Shown one piece after another: positions 1 to 5,904 of a stretch of DNA of 9,274 bases (positions are counted from its first letter, which is position 1; the number at the start of each line of letters is the position of its first letter). Below the pieces are notes generated by a model. It worked only from the letters and a program-made list of their open reading frames with translations. It searched no databases and was not told the origin of the DNA. This DNA is from Syntrophomonas sp964422685 (GTDB lineage Bacteria; Bacillota; Syntrophomonadia; Syntrophomonadales; Syntrophomonadaceae): positions 1 through 9,274 of the forward strand of contig CAYRCG010000086.1 of the NCBI GenBank assembly GCA_964422685.1. Reading direction: 5' to 3'. Both the position numbers and the translations under genes were made by a program.

Positions 1-40
1 ACGCGCCCACGGTGGCTAGTTTGTCACCTTCATTTGGACG
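1..40 (+). promoter_or_regulatory. Possible bacterial SECIS hairpin for selenocysteine insertion
   Basis: Bases 1-2 (AC) look like the end of the conserved His codon CAC, so the Sec/Cys codon should lie directly off the left edge. Bases 11-14 (GGUG) can pair with 25-28 (CACC), followed by G15-U24 and C16-G23, leaving loop 17-22 (UAGUUU). Counting from the U of a presumed UGA, G19-U20 fall at nucleotides 23-24 and U13 at 17, the positions of the conserved GU loop and bulged U in E. coli fdhF/fdnG SECIS elements. In this fold U13 could pair with A26 rather than bulge. The UGA itself is not visible, and the Val-Ala-Ser protein sequence partly constrains these bases. Confidence 0.45.
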
Positions 41-1985
41 CGGTGCCATGACCAACTCGTGGCAGGACATGCAGAATTCTGAATGTTTCTTAATCGCGGG
101 CAGTAACTGTGCCGAATGCCATCCCATTGCTATGAAATGGGTTAATCGCGCCCGGGCCAAAGGTGCGAAGGTTATAGTTGTTGACCCTCGCTTTACCCGT
201 ACCGCTTCCCAGGCCGATATTTTTGCGCAGATTCGTCCCGGAACCGATATTGCTTATCTCGGTGCCATGATCAACTATTATATCGAAAATAGGCTTTATG
301 ATGAATTTTATGTTCTGAATTTTACTAATGCACTTTATAAAATAAGCAAAGATTTTCAATTCAATGATGGTCTGTTTTCTGGTTTTGACCCCGCGACCAA
401 GAAATACACCTATGGAAGTTGGGCTTATCAACTAGATGAGGCTGGTAAACCGTTAAAGGCTGATAGTCTTGACGACCCGGATTGTGTTTTCCAAAAGCTC
501 AAAAAACATTATTCCAGGTATACCTTTGAAGTAGCTTCCAGGATCACCGGAATACCGGTTAGCAAAATAAAACAAATAGCAGATACCTTCGCCGCTGCCA
601 AACCGGGCAATATTTTCTATGCTCTGGGCATGACCCAGCACACCACCGGGGTGCAAGGTATTCGTTGCTATGCGATAATTCAATTGCTCTTGGGCAATGT
701 AGGAAAAGCCGGCTCTGGTATACAGGCTCTGCGCGGTGAGCCCAATGTTCAAGGTTCGACTGACATGGCTAACCTGAACGCTAACCTACCGGGATATCTG
801 CCCTATCCTACCAATGCCGAGAAGACCCTGCAGGATTACGCGGTGAAAAACGGTTCAGTGCAGTATAAACCGCTCGTAGCCTTGCTTAAGGCCTGGTTTG
901 GGGAGAATGCTACTGCCGAAAATGATTATGGGTACAATTGGCTGCCCCGGAACAACCCGAAAAATATGCCTATTCAACCTCAGTTCTTCAGCAAAATGGA
1001 AGAAGGGCAATTTAAGCTTCTGCTCAACTGGGGCTCCAACTCCACCGTTTCCATCCCGGACAGAAAACTAGTAGCGAGAGGCCTGTCCTGCCTGGAAATG
1101 TTGGTAGTAGCCGATATATTTAATACTGAAACCGCCATGTTCTGGCAAGANNNNNNNNNNNNNNNNNNNNNNNNNNNNNNNNNNNNNNNNNNNNNNNNNN
1201 NNNNNNNNNNNNNNNNNNNNNNNNNNNNNNNNNNNNNNNNNNNNNNNNNNATCTGGTGGGATCCCGCCCAGAATCTATGGGTAGGAAACGATGGACCCGA
1301 CGTTGTCGATAAGACTAAAGGACCTGATACTCCCGAAGGAAGGCAGGCTTTCCGCATGAACCCGGAAGGTGTTGGCCGTATGTTCGCCGCTACTTATATG
1401 AGTGGTGCTGCCGCTGCTACCCCGCCTGAGAGTATCGCCACTGTACCGATTCGGGGGGCAGGTATGACGGTAGATGGCCCAATGCCCGAGTTCTACGAAC
1501 CGGTGGAAAGCCCGACAGCCAATCTTTTACATCCATCGGTGCAGAGTAATCCCTGCGCTAAGATTGTATCCACCGAATTTGGGCAGGTGGATGAATATCC
1601 CCATGTCCTTACTACCTATGGAGTCGTAGAACACTTCTGCGCTGGAGCGATTACCCGCAATATTCCTTGGTTGAATGAGATAGCACCTGAGCCTTACGCG
1701 GAAATAAGCAGGAACCTGGCCCGTACAATCGGGGTCAAGGAAGGCGATAAAGTCGAGGTAACCTCTGCCCGCGGCAGTTTAGTGGTGCGTGCCCTGGTGA
1801 CTGACCGAATCCAGCCGCTTAAGATTAATGGCAGAGATCAGGAAACCATTGGTATGCCCTGGAGCTGGGGCTTTGCCAGTTTAAGTCCTGGCCCAAGTAC
1901 TAATAATGTGACAATGAATGCTTGCGACCCCGGAGCCGGAACTCCTGAGTATAAATGCTGTCTTGTCAACATAAGGAGGGCTTAA
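1..1985 (+). CDS. fdnG: Formate dehydrogenase catalytic (alpha) subunit, FdnG type, N-terminus missing and internal assembly gap
   Basis: Molybdopterin (bis-MGD) oxidoreductase subunit that interconverts formate and CO2 and passes electrons to the FeS subunit encoded next. The frame is open from the left edge (first full codon at base 3) and reads APTVASLSPSFGRGAMTN, matching the segment right after the active-site Sec/Cys-His pair of E. coli FdnG. Further FdnG-like blocks are VVDPRFTRTAS (about 178-210), GMTQHTTGVQGIR (about 628-666), ALRGEPNVQGSTDM (about 727-768), and a C-terminal molybdopterin-dinucleotide-binding domain with TTYGVVEHFCAGAITRN (about 1612-1662) and GVKEGDKVEVTSARG (about 1732-1776). 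It ends TPEYKCCLVNIRRA, like the FdnG C-terminus. The N-terminal FeS domain, any Tat signal and the active-site codon are off the window. Ns at 1151-1250 interrupt the gene. The two sides happen to stay in frame, but the family has far more sequence there. First gene of the visible operon; its stop is 2 bases before the beta start. Identity is secure; the metal (Mo or W) is unknown. Confidence 0.95.
   Translation, partial: APTVASLSPSFGRGAMTNSWQDMQNSECFLIAGSNCAECHPIAMKWVNRARAKGAKVIVVDPRFTRTASQADIFAQIRPGTDIAYLGAMINYYIENRLYDEFYVLNFTNALYKISKDFQFNDGLFSGFDPATKKYTYGSWAYQLDEAGKPLKADSLDDPDCVFQKLKKHYSRYTFEVASRITGIPVSKIKQIADTFAAAKPGNIFYALGMTQHTTGVQGIRCYAIIQLLLGNVGKAGSGIQALRGEPNVQGSTDMANLNANLPGYLPYPTNAEKTLQDYAVKNGSVQYKPLVALLKAWFGENATAENDYGYNWLPRNNPKNMPIQPQFFSKMEEGQFKLLLNWGSNSTVSIPDRKLVARGLSCLEMLVVADIFNTETAMFWQXXXXXXXXXXXXXXXXXXXXXXXXXXXXXXXXXXIWWDPAQNLWVGNDGPDVVDKTKGPDTPEGRQAFRMNPEGVGRMFAATYMSGAAAATPPESIATVPIRGAGMTVDGPMPEFYEPVESPTANLLHPSVQSNPCAKIVSTEFGQVDEYPHVLTTYGVVEHFCAGAITRNIPWLNEIAPEPYAEISRNLARTIGVKEGDKVEVTSARGSLVVRALVTDRIQPLKINGRDQETIGMPWSWGFASLSPGPSTNNVTMNACDPGAGTPEYKCCLVNIRRA
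1151..1250. other. Assembly gap of exactly 100 Ns inside the formate dehydrogenase alpha gene
   Basis: Exactly 100 N residues, the customary placeholder for a scaffold gap of unknown size. Left of it the protein ends ...TAMFWQ; right of it resumes IWWDPAQNLWVGNDGPD. In E. coli FdnG (recalled, about 1015 residues) the matching blocks are separated by roughly 200 residues, so the missing DNA is probably several hundred bases, not 100. The preserved reading frame across the gap is accidental. Confidence 0.97.
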
Positions 1986-1987
1986 CA

Positions 1988-2800
1988 ATGGCGAGAAAAA
2001 TGGTTTTTATTGACACTTCATTATGTACCGGGTGTAAAGCTTGTTCCGTTGCCTGCAAGGCGTGGAACGAACTGCCGGCGGAAAAGACCCAGCGTATACA
2101 AAGCTATCAGACCCAGGCGGATTTTACACCCACTACCTGGACCTATCTCAGATTCGGGGAAGATTACAAAGACCAAAAAATGCGTTTTGATATGATAAAG
2201 TTGCAATGCTTCCATTGCGCAGACCCGGCTTGTCTCAAAGCTTGCCCCTCTGAAGCTATATACAAGACCGAAACGGGATATACTCTGATCGATAAGAATA
2301 AATGCATCGGTTGCGGCTATTGTGAGGCGAACTGCCCTTGGCATATACCGAAAATTGATAAGGTTACTAATAAATCTAACAAATGCACTGGCTGCATAGA
2401 TAGGGTAGAAAATGGTTTAAAACCGGCCTGTGCCCAAGTTTGTCAGACCGGCGCCATACAATTTGGTGACTATAATGAGATGATGGCCAAAGCCCAAACC
2501 CGACTAGCAGAGCTAAAACTAACCAACCCGAAGGCGCGGTTATATGGCGATGAATTAATGGGCAGCACGACTTATATGTACCTGCTACAAGATAGGCCGG
2601 ATGCCTATGGACTTCCTTTAGATCCTTCCACACCGATATCCTTGACTATTTGGAAGGATATAGTACATCCGCTAGGCGGCATCGCAATCGGTGCTTCGGC
2701 TGCAGCTATTACTGTCGGTGTTATAGCCAACTTTGTCAGCGGCAATTACGCCAATAGGGCAAAGAAGATCGCGGAATCCCATGACGAAGGAGGTAACTAA
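1988..2800 (+). CDS. fdnH: Formate dehydrogenase iron-sulfur (beta) subunit with C-terminal membrane anchor
   Basis: Electron-transfer subunit of 270 residues carrying electrons from the catalytic subunit to the cytochrome b subunit. Sixteen cysteines in four ferredoxin-like sets are visible: C13-x2-C16-x2-C19-x3-C23; C74-x2-C77-x4-C82-x3-C86; C106-x2-C109-x2-C112-x3-C116; and C133-x2-C136 with C148-x3-C152. These are expected to hold four [4Fe-4S] clusters. A hydrophobic segment at about 229-251 (after HPLGG) corresponds to the single anchor helix of FdnH. The ATG at 1988 is chosen over an in-frame upstream ATG (1955) because AGGAGG at 1974-1979 is 8 bases before it and it begins at the usual MARKMVFID. 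It is somewhat shorter than E. coli FdnH (about 294). Lies between alpha (2-base gap) and gamma (2-base gap), consistent with translational coupling. Confidence 0.95.
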   Translation: MARKMVFIDTSLCTGCKACSVACKAWNELPAEKTQRIQSYQTQADFTPTTWTYLRFGEDYKDQKMRFDMIKLQCFHCADPACLKACPSEAIYKTETGYTLIDKNKCIGCGYCEANCPWHIPKIDKVTNKSNKCTGCIDRVENGLKPACAQVCQTGAIQFGDYNEMMAKAQTRLAELKLTNPKARLYGDELMGSTTYMYLLQDRPDAYGLPLDPSTPISLTIWKDIVHPLGGIAIGASAAAITVGVIANFVSGNYANRAKKIAESHDEGGN

Positions 2801-2802
2801 AT

Positions 2803-3459
2803 ATGGCAAAAGAAGTATATCGTTTTTCCGCGGGAGAGCGTTTTGTTCACTGGTGTCATGGCATATCGTTCTTGCTGTTGCTTTTCACCGGATTAGGAGT
2901 GCTTACCTATGTATTCCAACCGGCCATGGGGATATTCGGGGGGATTCAAGTAACCCGAAACATTCACCGCATCGTTGCCGTGATATTTACCATAGGCATG
3001 ATAGTAGGATTCGTAGGCAAAGGAACAGGTGCACGCCAAATGCGGCGCTGGTTTAAGGATGTCGTTAGTTTCGGTAAAGATGACTTTGCTCATGCTAAGA
3101 ATTTTGCCATAGAATTCTTCGGCGGGCATAAACCATTTCCTCCTCAAGGTAAATTCAATGGCGGGGAAAAATTAAACTCGATGTTCACTATTTTAGGAAC
3201 TTTAGGCATTGTTATCAGCGGATATATCATGTGGTTCGCGGGACCGGGTGTTTTACTGCAATGGGCATACCCCATACATGCTGCCTGCGCATTATTTATG
3301 GCTGCCCTTTTAATCGCCCATATATACCTAGGGGTACTTCATCCCGATTCCAACCAGGCCCTAAAAGGTATATTCACCGGTTGGGTTCCGGCCAAGTTCG
3401 CTTATGAACATTATGAAGAATGGTATGAGGAAGAGGCTAAAGAAACCATGAGAGGATAA
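2803..3459 (+). CDS. fdnI: Formate dehydrogenase cytochrome b556 (gamma) subunit, FdnI type
   Basis: Membrane subunit of 218 residues that binds two b hemes and exchanges electrons with the quinone pool, probably menaquinone. It opens with RFSAGERFVHWCHG, the family signature before helix 1. Four hydrophobic helices are seen at about 19-38, 55-72, 127-147 and 158-180. Likely heme-ligand histidines are H16, H55, H159 and H173; the 14-residue spacing of the last pair equals that of the E. coli FdnI ligands. The tail is acidic (YEEWYEEEAKE). A strong AGGAGGT at 2788-2794 lies 8 bases before the ATG. This subunit marks the enzyme as the quinone-linked membrane type rather than a soluble NAD- or ferredoxin-linked one. 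Confidence 0.95.
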   Translation: MAKEVYRFSAGERFVHWCHGISFLLLLFTGLGVLTYVFQPAMGIFGGIQVTRNIHRIVAVIFTIGMIVGFVGKGTGARQMRRWFKDVVSFGKDDFAHAKNFAIEFFGGHKPFPPQGKFNGGEKLNSMFTILGTLGIVISGYIMWFAGPGVLLQWAYPIHAACALFMAALLIAHIYLGVLHPDSNQALKGIFTGWVPAKFAYEHYEEWYEEEAKETMRG

Positions 3460-3471
3460 GGGAGATTTTAT

Positions 3472-4245
3472 ATGGCTACTGAAGAAGGCAAATTAACAGT
3501 TGAGGATAGTATGGAAAATGCTTACCAGAAGTATCGTCAGCTAAAACAAGAGGTAGAAGTCTGGCAAAAAGAACGCGGTACCTATTGGAAAGCCAGTTTA
3601 AACCTAAATGAGGAATCCCCATATTTACCTATTGTTGATTTACCTCAAGATGCAATTGTCGAGCTTTGGCAGAGATTAAATATCTCTGCCAAAGAGGAAA
3701 TGCCGGACTCAACCCTAACCGAAATATGGAGGCAGTTGAAGCTGGGAAATGGAACTATCAGCCCGGAATTAGCTACCCGGTTGCAAATGGCTATTAACGG
3801 CGTGGCGAAACTGGCTAGTCAGATCGCCAACGAAAAGGGAGTGCCGGAACAAAAGCAAAACCCTCGGGCATCGGAAAACCCGGTGAGAAGTATATGTATT
3901 TGTCCGGTTTGCGGAGAAGCTACCACTTTGGCAGTTCTAACCGCCCCGGATGGGAAAAGGGTTTTGCATTGTAACACTTGCAGCTTCGAATGGCCGGTAC
4001 AAAGTACCGGATGCTTATTCTGCGGTAGCGAAGATGACAAGAAAATCTTATATCTTGATAATGAGACATTCCCGGGCATTGATATGGGTGTTTGTCAAGT
4101 CTGCGGGCAGTATCTCAAGGAAATAGACGGACGCAAGCTGTATGCCGCGGATTATTATTGGGAAGATATGAGAACGCTTCCGCTGAATTATGCTACTGAA
4201 CGCTATATACAAGAACAGCTTAGGAAGGATAATCAGATTAACTAA
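3472..4245 (+). CDS. fdhE: FdhE-type formate dehydrogenase assembly/accessory protein
   Basis: Protein of 257 residues needed, in characterised relatives, for formation of active formate dehydrogenase; E. coli FdhE binds the catalytic subunit and a metal. The C-terminal half has four CxxC pairs in the FdhE arrangement: C144-x2-C147, C167-x2-C170 (in LHCNTCSFEW), C181-x2-C184 and C208-x2-C211 (in CQVCGQYLKEID), forming rubredoxin/zinc-ribbon-like knuckles. The N-terminal half (1-135) is helical and divergent. The start follows gamma by 12 bases, with AAGGGAG around 3458-3464 as ribosome site. Last gene of the operon; cytoplasmic. A perfect 13-bp inverted repeat lies within the coding sequence at 3664-3694. 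Confidence 0.9.
   Translation: MATEEGKLTVEDSMENAYQKYRQLKQEVEVWQKERGTYWKASLNLNEESPYLPIVDLPQDAIVELWQRLNISAKEEMPDSTLTEIWRQLKLGNGTISPELATRLQMAINGVAKLASQIANEKGVPEQKQNPRASENPVRSICICPVCGEATTLAVLTAPDGKRVLHCNTCSFEWPVQSTGCLFCGSEDDKKILYLDNETFPGIDMGVCQVCGQYLKEIDGRKLYAADYYWEDMRTLPLNYATERYIQEQLRKDNQIN
3664..3694 (+). repeat. Perfect 13-bp inverted repeat inside fdhE
   Basis: Bases 3664-3676 (CTTTGGCAGAGAT) and 3682-3694 (ATCTCTGCCAAAG) are exact reverse complements separated by the 5-base loop TAAAT. It encodes LWQRLNISAK in the helical N-terminal half of FdhE. No T-tract follows, so it is not an intrinsic terminator. The mRNA would form a long stable hairpin about 190 bases into the gene. Confidence 0.9.
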
Positions 4246-4314
4246 CTAGAATAAAATAACCGTAATTGCGTGACTCTACTTGCAAGAACCAATTTGTTGC
4301 GCAGATGCATAGAA

Positions 4315-4469
4315 TATAATAGCTAACAATTGCTGGAGTTAACGAAGGGTGCTGATGGTACCCCCGGCAATAAGATTGTTGAAATTGAGGATACTAATTT
4401 ATGATGAACAAGCTTTGGCTTTTCATAAATCCCAATCTTTTTCTTCCCGCTTATGCGGGAATTTTTTTT
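4315..4469 (+). ncRNA. Candidate small transcript between fdhE and regulator
   Basis: A TATAAT hexamer at 4315-4320 (weak -35 TTGTTG at 4294-4299, 15-base spacer) could start a transcript near 4327 that would end at the terminator 4444-4469, giving roughly 140 nt. Within it, ATTTATG at 4397-4403 pairs with CATAAAT at 4424-4430, with AAGC/GCTT (4410-4413/4418-4421) stacked inside. The transcript could equally be the 3' end of the fdh operon mRNA. The poor -35 keeps confidence low. Confidence 0.25.
4444..4469 (+). terminator. Intrinsic terminator of the formate dehydrogenase operon
   Basis: Perfect 7-bp stem TTCCCGC (4444-4450) / GCGGGAA (4455-4461), loop TTAT, followed directly by eight T (4462-4469). 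It lies about 200 bases after the fdhE stop, so the operon mRNA would carry a fairly long 3' tail. Confidence 0.85.
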
Positions 4470-4486
4470 ATATGGGAACGATTTTG

Positions 4487-4514
4487 GGCATAGCTTGTGC
4501 CTGCAGGCATAGCT
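4487..4514. repeat. Direct repeats flanking a 12-bp palindrome
   Basis: GGCATAGCT occurs at 4487-4495 and again at 4506-4514. Overlapping the second copy is the perfect palindrome TGCCTGCAGGCA (4498-4509). It sits just after the operon terminator. Function unknown; could be a protein-binding site or chance. Confidence 0.5.
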
Positions 4515-4737
4515 GTTTGCCCATTATACCTCCGAACACAGCGGTTTGTTATTGCCAAAATACTGGCTTAAAATCACACGTGGCAACACTTCTTACAATG
4601 ATAATCAACCGGTCACCAATCCCGCGCTGCGGTCGTACCACTTCCTTTTCATACTTGTTTAGGGTGCCGGATGACGAAGGCTTGTAAAAAAACAACAAAA
4701 TAGACCCTAGGCAAAACGGGGGAAAAGTCTGAATCAC

Positions 4738-4752
4738 TATCGATAAGCGATA
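4738..4752. promoter_or_regulatory. Inverted repeat TATCG-N5-CGATA, candidate operator
   Basis: TATCG (4738-4742) and CGATA (4748-4752) are exact inverted arms with 5-base spacer ATAAG; CGATAA is also directly repeated (4741-4746, 4748-4753). It lies about 60 bases upstream of the regulator's putative -35 box. The position suits autoregulation, but nothing links it to this protein directly. Confidence 0.35.
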
Positions 4753-4798
4753 ATAGCTTAAATGCGTTGGAAAGAAGTGATGGGGAACAGGTTACGAA

Positions 4799-5833
4799 AT
4801 GCCCGGACAAGTTGACATGCCTTCCCCCGGGTGTTATTTTAAAAGAAGGATAATTGTAATTGATAAGTGGAAGGAGTCGAAAACCATTACAAAACGCCCA
4901 CCCCTTACACCGGAAGAAGCAGCGAAAATACTAAAAATATCCAAATATACCCTATATGAATTAATCAAACGGGGTGAAATTCCCTCATGGCGTATCGGCA
5001 GAAAGATTCGTATTGATTATGATTCTTTGATGCATTATTTACAGGGAGACACAGGTGAAAAACGCAACCGCTACTCAGGCACCCAAACCGATGCGGCTTC
5101 TGATAATTCTTTTTGTTTTATGGGTAGCCATGACCTATCGGTAGAGCTGTTAGCAGAATTCTTAAATCACTCCTCTTCATATCTTTCTCTTAGGACGGTT
5201 TTTAAAGGAAGCATGCAAGGTCTAGTTGCCTTATACCACAGGGAGGCGCAAATGACCGGGATTCACCTTTGGGATGAAAAAAAACAAGAATATAATCTAC
5301 CCTTTATTGAGCACACCTTACTAGCTGAAGCTTATAAAGTTGTCAACTTGGTGCAAAGAACCCAGGGTTGGATTGTTGCTGCAGGTAATAAGCACAATAT
5401 AAGCTCTTGGGAGGACATTACCAAAAAGGGCATACGCTTTGTAAACCGGCAAAGGGGTTCAGGAACTCGTTTAAGGATAGACCAATACTTATTGGAAAAA
5501 GATATACCAGTTCGCCAAATCCAAGGCTATGAAATAGAAGAGCAGACTCATTGGGGTGTAGCCCTTAAGGTAGCTAATGGGGAGGCGGATTATGGCATTG
5601 GCATTCAATTTGCCGCTCAAAGGATGGGCTTGGATTTTGTGCCATTATTCAAAGAGCGCTTTGACTTGGTTATTTTGCAGGAAACAGCAGAAAAGCCGGA
5701 ATGGCAGCAGATACAGGCAGTTATTAACTCCGATGCCTATAAGCGGGCAGTTGAACAACATATAGGATATGATACCGCTCTGACGGGCAAGGTAGTCTAC
5801 GAAACACCCCATTTCGCTAAGCTACGCACTTAA
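4799..5833 (+). CDS. One-component regulator: excisionase/MerR-like HTH fused to PBP-like ligand domain
   Basis: 344 residues from this ATG. The HTH at about 36-80 (LTPEEAAKILKISKYTLYELIKRGEI, then WRIGRKIRI) is the excisionase/MerR-like DNA-binding type. A periplasmic-binding-protein-like domain (PBP_like family) covers about 108-335 with its hallmarks: FKGSMQGLVAL, GIHLWDEKKQEYNLPF, RFVNRQRGSGTR (213-224), GYEIEEQTHWGVA, and ADYGIGIQFAAQRMGLDFVPL. No signal peptide, so it acts in the cytoplasm as a ligand-sensing transcription factor. Relatives often lie beside molybdate/tungstate transport, Moco or molybdoenzyme genes. With formate dehydrogenase upstream, a molybdate, tungstate or cofactor ligand is a reasonable inference, not shown. 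The start is uncertain: ATG 4799 and ATG 4817 have poor ribosome sites, while AAGGAG at 4871-4876 lies 9 bases before an in-frame ATT (4886), which would give a 315-residue protein beginning at the family's usual place. Confidence 0.85.
   Translation: MPGQVDMPSPGCYFKRRIIVIDKWKESKTITKRPPLTPEEAAKILKISKYTLYELIKRGEIPSWRIGRKIRIDYDSLMHYLQGDTGEKRNRYSGTQTDAASDNSFCFMGSHDLSVELLAEFLNHSSSYLSLRTVFKGSMQGLVALYHREAQMTGIHLWDEKKQEYNLPFIEHTLLAEAYKVVNLVQRTQGWIVAAGNKHNISSWEDITKKGIRFVNRQRGSGTRLRIDQYLLEKDIPVRQIQGYEIEEQTHWGVALKVANGEADYGIGIQFAAQRMGLDFVPLFKERFDLVILQETAEKPEWQQIQAVINSDAYKRAVEQHIGYDTALTGKVVYETPHFAKLRT
4812..4840 (+). promoter_or_regulatory. Candidate sigma-70/A promoter of the regulator gene
   Basis: TTGACA (4812-4817, perfect -35), 17-base spacer, TATTTT (4835-4840, 4 of 6 to the -10 consensus). 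It predicts a transcript starting near 4847, which would exclude both canonical ATGs (4799, 4817) and leave the ATT at 4886 as the start. Confidence 0.5.
4871..4876 (+). promoter_or_regulatory. Shine-Dalgarno pointing to an ATT start codon
   Basis: AAGGAG, 9 bases before in-frame ATT (4886-4888). It is the best ribosome site anywhere near the beginning of the regulator. The predicted product would begin (M)TKRPPLTPEEAAKIL, the typical N-terminal distance to the HTH in this family. ATT starts are rare but known, for example infC. Confidence 0.4.
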
Positions 5834-5904
5834 GGTGTCTACCTTCTTAATAACCCTATGGCATCTTTGAATTGGCTATGCACCACATATTCCGCCGGGA
5901 CAGG

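Larger units (their letters stand above)
4246..4798. other. 553-base intergenic region between fdhE and the regulator gene
   Basis: No convincing protein-coding gene. It contains, in order, a TATAAT-like hexamer (4315-4320), a hairpin (4397-4430), a strong intrinsic terminator (4444-4469), a pair of 9-base direct repeats around a 12-base palindrome (4487-4514), and an inverted repeat near the regulator (4738-4752). Open frames on both strands here lack family resemblance and mostly lack ribosome sites. I recognise no known riboswitch, and specifically no clear Moco-type element. Confidence 0.7.

Noticed and set aside
90..752. Minus-strand open frames opposite the formate dehydrogenase alpha gene
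   Set aside because: Antisense shadows of a conserved coding region with no own ribosome sites or motifs.
2733..3056. 107-codon open frame across the beta/gamma junction
   Set aside because: Out-of-frame shadow of two well-supported genes; composition rich in Arg/Pro/Ser typical of a shadow frame.
4246..4400. Moco or other riboswitch before the regulator
   Set aside because: I could not match any conserved core; the region precedes a terminator but not a coding start in the usual arrangement.
4349..4687. 112-codon open frame in the spacer after fdhE (+ strand)
   Set aside because: It reads through the strong terminator, has no recognisable similarity and a cysteine-rich low-plausibility composition.
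4549..4737. 62-codon minus-strand open frame in the same spacer
   Set aside because: No ribosome site and no family resemblance; a decayed gene fragment cannot be excluded but is unsupported.
5832..5845. Small hairpin AAGGT-GTCT-ACCTT after the regulator stop
   Set aside because: Only 5 bp and not followed by a T-tract, so too weak to call a terminator.
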